In this document: positions 51,301 to 62,797 of the stretch, piece after piece
Layout of the letters: each line of letters starts with the position of its first letter
Position numbering within the stretch: the first letter of the stretch is position 1
Origin: Lamellibrachia columna
Taxonomy: Eukaryota; Annelida; Polychaeta; Sabellida; Siboglinidae
Assembly: GCA_963662155.1 (NCBI GenBank)
Contig: OY759263.1
Coordinates: 21,203,484-21,267,483 of the forward strand
Length of the DNA stretch: 64,000 nucleotides
Direction of reading: 5' to 3'
Made by a program: the position numbers and the translations under genes
Notes under the pieces: model-generated
Told to the model about the DNA's origin: nothing
Databases searched by the model: none
Seen by the model: only the letters and a program-made list of their open reading frames with translations

Positions 51301-54300
51301 TGGCGATAAAGTTATGAAAAAGACTAACTAGCTGAAGATCTCAACAGACCATAACATTGTAACCACAATATAATATAATTATAAAGACTAGTTAGTTAAT
51401 AGAACGTTGCCGGGTGCTGGAAATAACTAGATACTAGAAACTGTTTATATCAGCTATATTTTAATAAATGTTGTTCATCAGCAGATCTGCTAATAATTAG
51501 ACAACAAGCTCCACTACACGTTGCATTTTCCATTGTGATTATATTAGCACACCTGATTTGAGGTGTTTCCAGATCAATCTCCATGTTGTGGTTCATGTTC
51601 TTCATTGTGAGCCCATAAAGCCAATATTCCCCCATCCTGTTGCGTAGCTAGGTTTTGACCCGTCCCAGGCAGGAGAATGAACACTCTGCCTCACAACAAG
51701 AGTGCAACCGATCCTCAACAAGGTGCGGAAGTTCTGTCATTCCTTCACCTCAGCTAGCAGCGAACAGACGTTTGGCATGTCTGACTCCCAGAACACCAAT
51801 CCGTCCACAACATGCTGTACATTTCCCATCTTTGTAATGATCCCGGGGAGTAAAACAAGAATACCTATACCCTTCCTGCTTTCTGGGTTAAATCGATTGT
51901 GGAATTCGGCAGACAGGTGGTCACAAAACGGGATTCCCAGATTGCGCAGGTAGTGCTCCCGTGGGGATGTGCTGGGGGCATTGGCTATTTGCATCTGTCG
52001 GGACTATCGTGGTGTCCCTGGTGCCGAGATGGATGTACCAAGAAATGTGGAAAACGTGTAGCATATTTATGCCACACACTGTACTCCTTTTCTATCTCCT
52101 ATTTCATCGTTATCATTCGTTCCCTGGTTTGGTCGATCACACTGTACGCTTGATGTAATAGTATGTCTAAGTCCCTCTTTTGAAGCTTGGAGGCCATGGG
52201 CCTGACATTCTCCAAAACATTCTTGGTGGTGATGAATGCGATGATGGCACGTGACGAAGTGAGACTGGTTAGCAGCCCTTGCGCCTTCGTCCTGGTCTCC
52301 TGATCCCAACTGCCAGTCAATGCAACCTCCTCTTAGATGTCATGATATCCAAACGTATTCAGTAGTACGGCTTCCAGACATTCACACAAGAACTCATATA
52401 TGTCATAAAACGTGTTGTAGCATATGTGATGCTCCACCCATCTGATCTTGCACAGTTGCACGTTTCCTTTTCCTCATATCTGGTGCCAGATGTTTTAGGA
52501 TTCGTTCCAGGAAACGTTGTCGTTTGAGGGACAGATCGAAGAAAAGGAATACTGCATTAAGGGTGTCAATCATATTCCAGGTGTCAGGTAATCTATAGGC
52601 ATTGCCAATGCTCAAATTGAGGACATGGCTGCTGCAGTGTATATATACAAAGCTCGTGTGGATATCCTCGCCTGCACGCCAACCTTATCCGAGAACATAC
52701 ACTGCGCACCATCATAGCTCTTAGCTTTACTAATGTCAACGTTATGATCTTTCAGGCACTCGATGACTCCGTGACCTATAGCTTCCCCCATTGCCCTCTC
52801 AATGTATATAAATCAAAAAAGAACTGTTTGACTTTACAGTCAGCCAGCATCCTCGAGCACACTGACAGAATTTGGTTACCATGTGGATTTGTGACCTCAT
52901 CTGCCATGGTGGAAAATAAGGCAATTTCGTCTTCAAAACTTTGTGTATGATCCTTTCTAATGTATTCGGTTACTACATCAATCACTTCATTCAGGATGAT
53001 TCTTGGTGTATACTGTGCATTCTTCCTTCCGGTATCAAGGTGTTCTCGGAGTGTGTCGTCACGTTTGTCAATCATTTCCAGAATTGCCCAGAAGTTCCCC
53101 TGTTGGATGATGTTGTTGTCCGAAGTTGACCTCGAAGTGGCAAGTTTTGTTTTCCACAAAATACAACTGTTTCTATAATGCTCTTCAGGATGTGAACGTT
53201 TTTGTTGTACATCTTCTGGTTGGACTGGCTTATCAAGTAGGTCAAGGAGCATTCTGGTGTCTTTTGATGTTGAACCGATAGGATAGCTTAAATTTTGACA
53301 TGTAAAAATGCCAATTGTTATCTTGAAAGTCCGATCCGAAGAACTGATGCAGACGATTTTCATCGAAGAACCAGCGCGTCTGTTGGGCGCATTTGCTGGA
53401 TCTGCGCAATCTGCAGATGGGTGCGCAATCTACAGATTTTCGAGTGTCCGAGGATTGCGCAGCGCAATCAGGCGAAATTTGCAGATTGCGCAGATCCAGC
53501 AACTGCACACAACACGTCTATGGACGCCAAACATTCCCATAGTATGTTCATTCTTTCGCGGGGAGAAGTGGTCAGTGTGCGTGTGCAGTGAATCTATGAA
53601 CGACGTCACCAATAATGCTAAGAATAACTTTGGGGATCCCCTGAACGCCAAGTATATCACCTGTGCTAGGTCAGTGTCTGAAAACGTCGGACTGCTACTA
53701 AAGAATTCGTATATAGTAAGCAACAATTTTTACCTTCTGTCGTTTCTTGGCAATGCCTTTGTCCCCAGTTGATATGCAATTGCAATGAATTTTTTGGTTC
53801 TCAGAAAAGGGGAGGTCCAGACCCCCTGGACCCCCCTCTGGATCCGCCTATGATCATGTTTGTCATGCAAAATATATATAAAACTACTGGATAAGAACTA
53901 AAATTTTACATTAATTGCTGCAAGAGCTTATGACTACTTGCACCACCTGGATAAATACTGGTAGTGCAATGACAATGCCAACTTCACGCTCCAAAAATCA
54001 CGTACAACTGTCACATAACAATGGCAGAAAAACGCATAGCTTTGCTAACAATTGTACGTACTATTGTTCCAAGTTACATAATCTGTATGTCAAATGTCCA
54101 CATAGGTTCCTTCATAATATACCCAACCTCCCAAGGGGAATTTTACTTTTTTAAATATATGAACCATCATCGTGGACCCCCCTGGGCATGCCTACAAAAT
54201 GTTGAATGCCCCGGACACGCAAAACTGACGGAGATACGAGGGAACACACATATACAGAGTCATAGATTACTTTTCATAATAGATTTAGAATGAACCACCT

Positions 54301-57300
54301 GCTTTTAAATGGTAAGAAATACACATTTCAGGAAGTTTAGCACAGAGCAAGTATCACGTTCTTATTACATGATAAAATATGACTCTCTATCAAACATTTC
54401 ATTATAAGAATCACACACAATGCCAAACACGAAGTCGGCTTATGACAATGATCATGAATTTATTTCTGTGCCACTGCCTGTGGGGTATAAAAATACTTGT
54501 TATGATACAATAAAATATCTACCTAAAATATGGCAGTATCAGACCAAATAATTGGTACTTTTTAAATAACCAATACATAAAATAGAGTCATAAATTACTT
54601 CATATTATACATATTATAGATCACTACAAGTACCGTAGTCAACCTAATAATTACTTAATATTATACATATTACAGATCACTACAAGTACCGTAGTCAACC
54701 TAATAAGCGTACAGTAAGCTTGAAAAAATATTGGGCCATGGAAAAATTTCAAGGAAACTGTTCTTATAAGCGTGCACTAAAATTAAAATTTGCTTCTCTA
54801 GATAAGACTTCTGGAATCTTGGTGCAGCAGCGATTTGAAATTGGTGTAGAGAATTTACAAAAAAAAGTGGAATATCGAATAGAATAAGTATTACTATTGC
54901 ATATATATTATACATAAACGTATTGTAGACATATATTAGAAAATAGTTTTTGTTAATTATTAGTCAGAGGCAGGATTTTAGAGTAAGTTAGTTCCGGACT
55001 CCGACAGGGAAGTCAGTGAGTGTTAATACAGGTTCTTACAGGTCTTCTTCTGGCTATTAGGCTGTACTGCCTCTTATGCCAGCTCTCGCGTTTGTCGTCA
55101 GTTCAGAATGAGCGCATGCGTCTGACGGTTTCCAGGATAGGGGTGGGGCAGTGTAATCTAGTTTGATTGGATGATTTTGCCACAACTTGTCTATTTTCCT
55201 CTCAAAGGACTGTACCTATGGAGTCCCTACTACAGACTGTGAGAGGCTGTTCCATACATATGTGCATTGGTGTATAAATGTGTTTTTTTTATGTTTAATC
55301 AACATCTTTCTTTAAATATTTTTAGGTGGTGCCCTCTCGTATCTGATTAATTGTCCCTCAGTGTCACAAAATTAGATGAGACAGCTGCATCATATTTCTC
55401 TGTTGGGATTTTATATAGTTCAATCATGTCTCCTCGGAGGCGACGGTATGCTAAAGTTGGTAAGTTAAGTTTCCGTCTTTGAAACCAGGAATTAATTTGG
55501 TTGCTCTACGTTGAACATTTTTAAGAGATGTGATATGCTTCTTTAGGTGTGGAGACCATATTTGATTAGCATATTCGATATGTGGGCGGATGACTTAAAA
55601 ATTGTAGAAAAACACTGCTCATCCATGTGATCGAAAGTTCGGCGAATTATCCCCATAAGCGAATTGGCTTTATTTATTCTTTCTGACATATGTGCCTCAA
55701 AGTTAAGCGATGAATCGAAAGTGACTCTGATATCTTTCACCTTGTCTGTGCTTGTAATTGTTGTTTTCAGGTCCCAGTGTGTATCCGTCGTTTCTTATGC
55801 TTGATAGTCCAATTCTCATATGGCTACATTTATTGGGTGAAATTTTAAGAGTGATGTGTTTGTCCATTGTTCGGCAAGGATTAGATTTTGTTGCAAACTT
55901 GTGCAGTCCTCTTCAGTGTAGATTGCATGGAAGAGTTTCATATCGTCTGCTAATAGGAATAGCTCAGAGCTCTTAATAACTTCTGGTAAATCATTTATAA
56001 AGATCACAAATAGCAGAGAGCCAATCACTGATCCTTGTGGTATACCACTAGTGACCTCCTGCCAAGATGAGAATGAGTTGTTAACTCTAACGCGTTGACT
56101 TCTGTGGGACAGCATAGTTGCAACTCAGTCTAGAATTCCATAGCTCTGGAGTTTCCCTATAAGTCGACGATGTGGAAACTTGTCAAATGCTTTCATAAAG
56201 TCACAGTAAACTACATCTATACATGGTCACTCAACCATCTGGTCCTGGTGATTTGAATGTCTTTAGTTTCTTTAACTTCGATGCCACTGTCGATGGGTAG
56301 ATAAGTACAATGTTCGATTGTCTTGGAACATCTTATTGGTTCCTCTGGAGTTTCGCCTTCTGGTTCTCTTGTAAATACTGAGGAGAAGTAGTCAGCCAGC
56401 ACCTGTGCTTTTTCCGAGTCAGACTTTGTCAAGTCATCTTTGTCATCTTCGCTTTTTATCAAGTTGGGTATTCCCATTCTTGTCGTTATTTTTGCCTGGG
56501 CATACTGCCAGAACTTCTTGGGATTCTGTTTTATTTGGTTAATGATATCCTTTTCATATTGCTTTTGTGCCTTTCTTGTCAGTCTCATGACTTGATTTCG
56601 AAGTCGACAAAATTCCTGGTAATTTTTTACATCTTTAGTTAGAAGGAATTTTTTCCACAATCTATTTTTCCTCCTGATTTTGGCTCGGGTTTTCACATCC
56701 AGTGGCACTGGGTATTTTTTGGCTCTTTGTGATATTCTCTTCTTTGGAATGCATTGTTCTTCTGCTTGTCTAAGTTTAGACATAAGGATATCCCATTGGG
56801 CTTGGACATCTCCCTGGTGATTAGAAAATTCTGCCTCCCAGTCTATGTTTAATAAGTCTTCCATTTTGGTGTAATCTCCTTTGTCGCATTTATAAACAGT
56901 TTTGCTGATTGGTTCATAGGTTGGAGTGCAGTTAAGAACCACCTTGATAACAGAGTGGTCACTTTTACCTAGTCCTGAGGCTGTCTCTATTGTTGAGATC
57001 GCTGTATTGTCATTTGTGAGGGCAAGGTCCAGGAGCGATGGTTCGTTTGTACCTCTGCCTCTAGTGGGTTCTGTAATGTGTTGCATCAAGTAACAGTCTC
57101 AAAGTTTTTCTATAAATTTAAATTCCTTATCCTCAGTACTTGTTGCTGTAGTTGATTTTGTTTCCCAATTAATCATAGGGTAGTTGAAGTCTCCAAGTAG
57201 CAGAACATGGGGAAAATTTTTCTCATTTATTTTGTCAAGTCGTCTGTTAAGGTTGTCATTGTTCTCAGTGGTGCTGCTGGGGCTTCTATAAAAGGAGCCT

Positions 57301-60300
57301 ATGAGAAGGGTATTTTTCCCTTTCAATTTCAAAGTGCAAAATTGTGCTTCATTAAAGTCAACGTCAAATTGGTGTACTTAAAACGGCAATGATTTGTGAA
57401 TAAATAAAATCATCCCTCTACCTTTGCCCTCATCAATGTTCATTGCTTCATTAGAGTACCCTTCCAGGTTGTATTCCTGTATGGTCAGTTTTCTTTTATA
57501 CTTTTTAGGCTTTACTTCTGATATTGCTACAACATGTGGAGGAGTTGAATGGTTTTTTATTCTGCATTTTAGTTCAGTTAATTTTTCTTTAGTTAGTACG
57601 TCAGCATTGGTAGACCATATGACTATTTCTCCAGTTCTGGCACTAGCAGTGCTCGAGTTTTGCTGGTTATTTCTCCCCTTTTCTTTACCTTGATGATTTG
57701 CCTTTCTCCTGGGCGTCCTCTTACTAGGTAGACAAAATTTGTTGTCTGTTCCTGCTGTGTTTTTTCTCTTGCCTCCTTCTGCAGTAGTTGCTCCTTCTCT
57801 CTGTCTTCCCTGCTCATGTCATGCCTTATGATCATTCCACTAAATGGCTCACCTTTGTTTTTCAGTTTGTATAGGTTTTTCATAACTATGACTTTTTTGT
57901 CCTCTTCTGGAAAGGTTACAAGTAAAGGAAAATTTTTTGTTTCCTCTGTTTCTGTCTCCTTTGTCTGCTTACTCCACAGTCTCTTTACAAGTAGGGTTAA
58001 TTAATAGGGTTGTTTACCATTCGAAAATTGAGGTAGCATAGTGAATAGTCAGAATCAGTGGGAATATTGGTTAGAATAAGCATTACTATTACACATATAC
58101 TTCTTATAGACATATATTAAGAAACTGTTTTTGTTAACATAGGCAATATTTTTCCCGGACTCAATTTCAACGAGCGATAAGGGGGAGTTTGTTTACAGGT
58201 CGTGAATTAAACTGGTGTACCAAACTATCGTATACATTGTTAAATATATATTAGATAAAGCGATACATTTACATAAATTATATACATAAGGTAACATCTG
58301 ACATAGTTGTAGTAAACAATTTCGGCAAAAAGGAATTAACAGCAGGATTTTAGCATAAGTTCATTTACACTGACTTCGTTGTTTTGTTTACACAGTTTTC
58401 TCCATATTCGCTAGGTGGCAGGCTTTTTTATGCTCGTGCGAGCTTAGTAGAAAAGACATAGTTAGCAAGTATATTAGCCTAAAGTGTTCTTTTGAACACA
58501 AAAACAGCCTTATTCAAGGCTAACGTAGCAATAAGATTAAGTCAAAAGTTTTTGATGGAGCCGTGCAAACGGCAGGTAAAGGCCACCAGGCATTTAATAT
58601 GCAACAGTTGTAGCAACTGGGTGGACTTCGTCAAGTCCGGGTGCGAGAACTCCTGGGCTGAGGTTCAGGCGGATAGTTTTAGTTTTGAGTGTAGAGGATG
58701 TACGAGGATGAAGGAACTTGAGGTGGAGTTAGAACAGCTGAGGCTGCTCGTTGTAGCAGTGTTGGGAAGGGATAAAGTGGGGGAAGACGATGAGAGAGAT
58801 GCTAGGGAGAGCTCACCTCAGTCTGGGAGGAGGCTGAGGGGAGGTAAGGTGACAGGTCGTAACGAGACGGGACATAGGGAGACGGGATGTAGGGAGACAG
58901 GACAAAAGGAGACAAGAAGGAAAGAAATGGGAGGGAAGACAAATGGATCGAAGGAAAGGGGAGTGGGGGAGACAGTAGCGAAAGAGTCAGGGGGCAAGGA
59001 TACAATAGTTAAGGTGATGGGAGTGAGGGAGACGGGAAGGAGGGTGTCAGGACGGAAGGTGACAGGAGTGCAAGTTAGCCAGGTGACGGGAGGGAAAGGT
59101 GACAGGTTGATGAGTGAGAGAGAGCATGATAACAGTCTGCCACCAACTGACAAGACTGCAGGACAGAATGTGATGGAGGGGATCCATCAGAAAAGCTATT
59201 CCAAGGCGCAGTGATAGAGGGGTTGAGAAAGAGAGCGAGGGTATTTGTGGGGGACTCAATAGTTAGGAAGACCGACAGAGTCTTAAACAAGGGAGATGAC
59301 GTGGTAGATTGCTTGCCTGGGGCGAAAATAGAGGCGATAACTGAGAGGGTAGAAAACATTATGGGTTCGGGCAAGGGTGGATCTGTTTTAGATCACGTAG
59401 TGACAAATAACGTAGAGAGAGAGGGTACAACTGCCATAGTTAGGAAATACAACAATTTGGTCATAACACTAAAGCAGACGCGGGCTGAGCAGGTAATATT
59501 TTATATGTTAAAGAATCTATTCAGGCTTATGAAATAAAATTAGAAAGCGAAGCAGATTACGATGAAGCTGTTTGGTGTAAAATAGTTTCAGGAAATTAAA
59601 AATTAACTATTGGATTAGTTTACTGAAGTCCAAACATAAACGAAGAGGATAACACAAAAATACAAAATGCTATAAAGGAAGTTAGTAAAGGGGAATGTAT
59701 CATAATGGGAGATTTTAACCATGGACATATACAATGGAAATCTCTAGAGAATACAGAGGGTGAGGACCAACAATTTCTATTTTCAATTCAGGAGAGCTTC
59801 CTTACTCAGCACGTGTAGAACCAACCAGGGGAGAAAATGTATTAGATATAGTTTTATCATCACAAAAAGATTTAGTGGACAATGTAAAAATACATGAACC
59901 ATTGGGTAACAGTGACCACAATCAAATACATTTTGACATCAATGTAAAATCAGAAAGTAAAAATAAAAAACGTATAGGAGAAACTTCCACAAAGGTAACT
60001 ATAAAAATATGAGAAAATACTTAGCAAAGCTAGATTGGAATAACATGCTGATGAATAAGACCACAATTGAATGTTGGAATATTCTAAAATATGAAATTGA
60101 GAGTATCATTGATAAATTTATTCCCTTGAAAAAAACAAGGAAAACAGTCTAGAAAGAAACACTTGTCAAAAGAAGCTATTAGAAAATAGTGTTTAAGCAA
60201 ACTATGTGGATGGTTTATAGGCGCACCGGAAAGGATGAAGACTATGCAAATTACAAAGAGGCACTTAACCTAGCTACAACTGAAATTAGAAAATCTAAAA

Positions 60301-62289
60301 GAACCTTTGAAAAAAAATTGGCAGGTAATATAAAAAATGACAGCAAGAGTTTCTATGCTTATGTAAGGAGTAAACAGAAAGTTCGGGATAAGGTCGGACC
60401 ACTGGAAAACAACAGGGGAAACATAATTTCAGACGGGTTTCAAATGGCAGAGGTCCTGAATGAGTATTTCAGCTCAGTTTTTACCACAGAAGACATCAGC
60501 TCACTTCCAGTTCCATTTACTAAATTTGAGGGCAATACATCAGAACATTTAGGGCAGTTATTTGTAACTCCTGAAATGATAGCAAACAAAATTAAGAAGA
60601 TGAAACATAATAAATCACCTGGAGTTGATGGGATACCACCAAAACTGCTTAAGGAAATTGTTGAGCAAATTAGTACACCACTTGCAAATTTTTTTAACTT
60701 GTCACTAGAAGAAGGAATAGTTCCTTCAGAATGGAAAGAGGCAAACATTACGCCGCTATTTAAGAAGGGATAGAGGAACAAGCCAGAAAATTACAGACCA
60801 GTGAGTTTAACATCAGTTGTATGTAAATTACTCAAAACATTAATTAGAGACCACATGGTGGAATTCCTTGTAAAACATAAATTAATAAACACATCTCAAC
60901 ATGGGTTCTTAAAAGCAAGATCATGTCTAACTAATCTCTTATGTTTTTTGGAAGAAATTACAAAGTGGTTGGGTTGTCTACTTAGATTTTCAGAAAGCTT
61001 TCGATAAAGTGCCACATCAAAGATTGTTACTTAAACTAAAAGCCCATGGCATAGGTAATGACGTAATCAACTGGATAGAAAAGTGGCTTACACACAGAAA
61101 ACAGAGAGTAATAGTAGATGGTGAGATTTCAAACTGGAAATCTGTTTTGAGTGGGGTACCACAGGGATCAGTTTTTAATATATATAAATGATTTGGAAGA
61201 TGACATATCTAGCAAAGTACTCAAATTTGCAGATGACAAAAAAGTATTCAGAAAGTTTACTAATGATACAGATAAACAAAGTTTACAGGATCATCTAGAT
61301 AAATTAGTTAAATGGTCAGAAAAATGGCAAATGTTATTCAATTTTGGGAAGTGTAAATGTATACACATAGGACATGGAAACATGGACGAAGAATATAAAA
61401 TGGGGGATGCTGTACTAGGTAGAACCACACAAGAAAAGGACTTAGGAGTAACATTTATTGCTGACATGAAAGTTTCAGAGCAATGTGGGATTGCTGCTTC
61501 GAAAAGAAATCAATTTCTAGGGCTAATTAGGAGAACTATCATGTATAAGGAGAAACAGCTAATTGTACCCCTGTACAAAAAGCAATAGTTAGACCACATT
61601 TGGAATATTGTATTCAAGCATGGAGGCCATATCATAAAAAGGACATAGACAAGCTAGAAAGAATACAACGAAGAGCAACTAAAATGAATACAGAATTGAG
61701 AGACCTTAGTTACGAAAGTTGCTTATCAATGTGGTTTGACAACATTAGAGACCATGATACTAAGAGGAGACCAAATAGAAGTGTTTGAAATAGTGATCGG
61801 TTATGAGGATATTAAATCTTGTTAAATAAGGTAAGTGTTTAACACTAGTGGTGTCATTTAGGTACCAGTATAGAACTGAAAAGTGGTGACAACTGTTTAA
61901 CACCACATGGCGACACTTTTCAGTTGTCAAATTACAATAATTATGGATCCTATTGATAAAAAAATGGGGTGTACGCTAATTAGGACATGTACGCTTAATA
62001 GGTTGAATACGGTACTCATTTTACAAAGCCACAGCTTATATCATAAACCAACCCACCAAGTGCGAGCCTGGCAAGTTTCTCGACTGACGGCAGGATGGGT
62101 ATGTCCAGTTGCTGCAAGTAGAAGATGACCATCATGGTGAGTGCGTAGTTGGTCACTCTCAGTCCACTGCTGGGGTTGCCAGAGAGTTCCTTCAACTTGG
62201 CCCAGTAGCGTATGTTGTATATCAGGGGCTGTACACGAGGGTCAACGTTGCACAGCAAATTAATCAAACGCGTGTTCTGCAGAGCCACT
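46785..62289 (-). CDS. TUT1: TUT1-like polymerase, copy B (last three exons in window)
   Basis: Tandem duplicate of TUT1 copy A in the same orientation. Exons in coding order are 62289-62057, 49764-49523 and 48329-46785, equivalent to exons 7, 8 and 9. Exon sizes 233 and 242 bp match copy A exactly, all splice sites and phases are kept, and the terminal exon is open for 514 codons (20 fewer than A). Exons 1-6 would lie beyond base 64000, so whether a complete gene exists cannot be seen. The intron between exons 7 and 8 is about 12.3 kb against 1.2 kb in copy A, because of a hAT transposon and LINEs. Intact frames suggest the copy is functional or recently was. Confidence 0.85.
48345..48985 (-). 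mobile_element. CR1-type LINE 3' part in TUT1-B last intron
   Basis: Same insertion as 23084-23720 in copy A, at the same place. It reads EYCIQAWRPYRKKNIDKLER... to GYEDVDRNMFFKLKEG, slightly better preserved than in A. Confidence 0.85.
49523..49764 (-). CDS. TUT1: TUT1 copy B, equivalent of exon 8
   Basis: Same splice sites and length as 24977-25218. TIDGWDCSFCADLDKL is identical; scattered differences include DLGDYVICP for DLGNSVICP and SGCMKKEE for SGRMKEEE. Confidence 0.93.
51113..51300 (+). mobile_element. tRNA-derived SINE-like sequence
   Basis: An A-box-like TGATTAGCACA near 51120 and a decayed B-box GAATTCAAGATGC form the head. The tail has the GTTAATGTCGGTCCCG...TGTTAAAGAACC words often seen in invertebrate tRNA-SINE bodies. 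It lies within the hAT element. Confidence 0.45.
51450..52790 (-). pseudogene. hAT transposase, middle and C-terminal parts, broken
   Basis: Pieces read GHGVIECLKDHNVDISKAKS, SYDGAQCMFSDKVGVQARIS and a CSSHVLNLSIGN motif (the C-H-NL signature of hAT transposases). Further on is RAIIAFITTKNVLENVRPMA and, near 51600, LTMKNMNHNMEID from the C-terminal dimerisation region. At least four stops or shifts separate them, so it is dead. Confidence 0.75.
52776..53363 (-). pseudogene. hAT transposase, DUF4371-like N-terminal part
   Basis: The longest intact piece (195 codons) contains FWAILEMIDKRDDTLREHL, KNAQYTPRIILNEVIDVV and FSTMADEVTNPHGN, the DUF4371 pattern shared with ZMYM1-like hAT proteins, including the catalytic-region ADEVT. 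It is continuous in sense with the broken pieces downstream. Confidence 0.8.
53395..53500. repeat. Nested hairpin with 20-bp perfect arms
   Basis: GCTGGATCTGCGCAATCTGC at 53395-53414 is the exact inverse of 53481-53500. The middle also contains TGCGCAATC words. It is a small foldback insertion inside the hAT element. Confidence 0.9.
55005..58020 (-). mobile_element. Antisense non-LTR retrotransposon, degenerate
   Basis: Order on the minus strand: an ORF1-end-like frame (57883-57623, REDREKEQLLQ... VRGRPGERQIIK), endonuclease (57332-57099, LLIGSFYRSPSS, LLGDFNYP; then KSDHSVIKVVL in 57089-56217) and reverse transcriptase (56216-55816, FMKAFDKFPHRRL, GIPQGSVIGSLLF, LADDMKLF). The C-terminal part (55740-55380) holds KDIRVTFDSSLNFEAH and NVQRRATKLIPGFKD. 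An internal deletion removes the front of the RT at 56217, and stops break the rest. It belongs to the jockey/CR1-like group but to a different family from the CR1 at 58.5 kb. Confidence 0.8.
56217..57089 (-). pseudogene. Endonuclease-linker part of antisense LINE ORF2
   Basis: The largest open piece, 290 codons. It begins in the endonuclease (ITEPTRGRGTNEPSLLDLAL, SDHSVIK) and continues through a basic linker (RRKNRLWKKFLLT) to YFSSVFTREPEGE. It ends where an internal deletion joins it to RT sequence out of frame. Confidence 0.8.
58492..59214 (+). pseudogene. CR1 ORF1, N-terminal part
   Basis: 240 codons. A Cys-rich start (CNSCSNWVDFVKSGCENSW..., FECRGCTRMKELE) fits the PHD-like zinc domain of CR1 ORF1 and is followed by a coiled segment. 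A long low-complexity tract of GRxETG-like repeats follows, ending at a TGA immediately before the esterase part. Confidence 0.75.
59211..59537 (+). pseudogene. CR1 ORF1 esterase domain fused to ORF2 by deletion
   Basis: ARVFVGDSIVRKTDRVLNKG contains the GDS motif of the SGNH-like esterase domain of CR1 ORF1, and the later DHVVTNN replaces the usual H-GTNN. After about residue 92 the sequence jumps into the endonuclease of ORF2 (YMLKNLFRLMK equals YVKESIQADE in another frame at 63050). The end of ORF1 and the start of ORF2 are therefore deleted. Confidence 0.75.
59540..61818 (+). pseudogene. CR1 ORF2 (endonuclease, RT), broken
   Basis: Pieces in order: endonuclease (GDFNHGHIQW near 59710, SDHNQIHFDI near 59925), linker and RT start (60189-60773, with KSPGVDGIPPKLL), RT core (VSLTSVVCKLL, HGFLKARSCLTN, FADDKKVF near 61230) and C-terminal part (EYCIQAWRPYHKKDIDKL). 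Frameshifts near 60000, 60770, 60975, 61175 and 61588 and stops make it inactive. It ends at ATTAAATCTTGTTAAAT, the family's 3' tail. Confidence 0.85.
62057..62289 (-). CDS. TUT1: TUT1 copy B, equivalent of exon 7
   Basis: Same splice sites and length as 26444-26676. The first residue after the split Arg is Val instead of Leu; otherwise ALQNTRLINLLC, RVQPLIYNIRYWAK and TNYALTMMVIFYLQ are kept with a few conservative changes. Confidence 0.93.
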
Positions 62290-62797
62290 CTACAACATGG
62301 TGATGTTAGCAAAATTACCACACGAAAAAGTAATAATGGATTAGCTCAGTTGTTCCTCTCAACATATTTATTCTTACTACATGGTGTATGAGTACATTAA
62401 AACATTACAGCAATTACTGTGTACGTAAAACAGACAACATCAGCTCATCACAGGCTAAACAAGAAGTGTCTCTACATCACACAACACATCTTTTATACAT
62501 GAAACATCGTTTAAAAATAACTTCCAACCTTCCTCGGTATTGGTTCTGGATCAAGCACCAAGTTTGTATTGTGCCAATATGTTTTTGAAGCTTTTAGACA
62601 TATATTTAGAGCTAGATGAGAGAGCATGCTACGTTTAGAAGAAGCTCCATATTCTAAATTAAATGGTTTTATTCCACGAAAATTGGACAATTAGTGACAC
62701 AGTTATTAAGTTGTAAAGATAAGAAGTCCACTGGTTTCTACCGGAACAACAGCAGGATCACTCCGTCTACCTTGTGTACCCCTAGTTCATAACTTGT

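Larger units (their letters stand above)
49854..53850 (-). mobile_element. hAT transposon (DUF4371 type), degenerate, in TUT1-B intron
   Basis: The left end CAGGGGCAGATCCAGGG and right end (inverted) AGGCGGATCCAGAGGGGGG are hAT-like. The flanks AGGATTAT and ATGATCAT each differ by one base from AGGATCAT, the uninterrupted site in copy A (25294-25301), so this is an 8-bp target duplication with one later change per side. The transposase is on the minus strand, in pieces from about 53360 to 51450, with several stops and frameshifts. A SINE-like piece and a hairpin are nested inside. Confidence 0.85.
54803..61818. mobile_element. 7-kb composite LINE insertion in TUT1-B intron
   Basis: Copy A reads continuously across this point (TCTAGATAATAAGGTAAG near 26205), while copy B is interrupted between 54802 and 61819. 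Inside are an antisense non-LTR element (about 55005-58020) and a sense CR1 element (about 58026-61818). Related leader-like words (GAATAAGTATTACTATT near 54885 and GAATAAGCATTACTATT near 58074) lie on both sides of the antisense element. This suggests it inserted into the 5' leader of the CR1. Confidence 0.7.
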
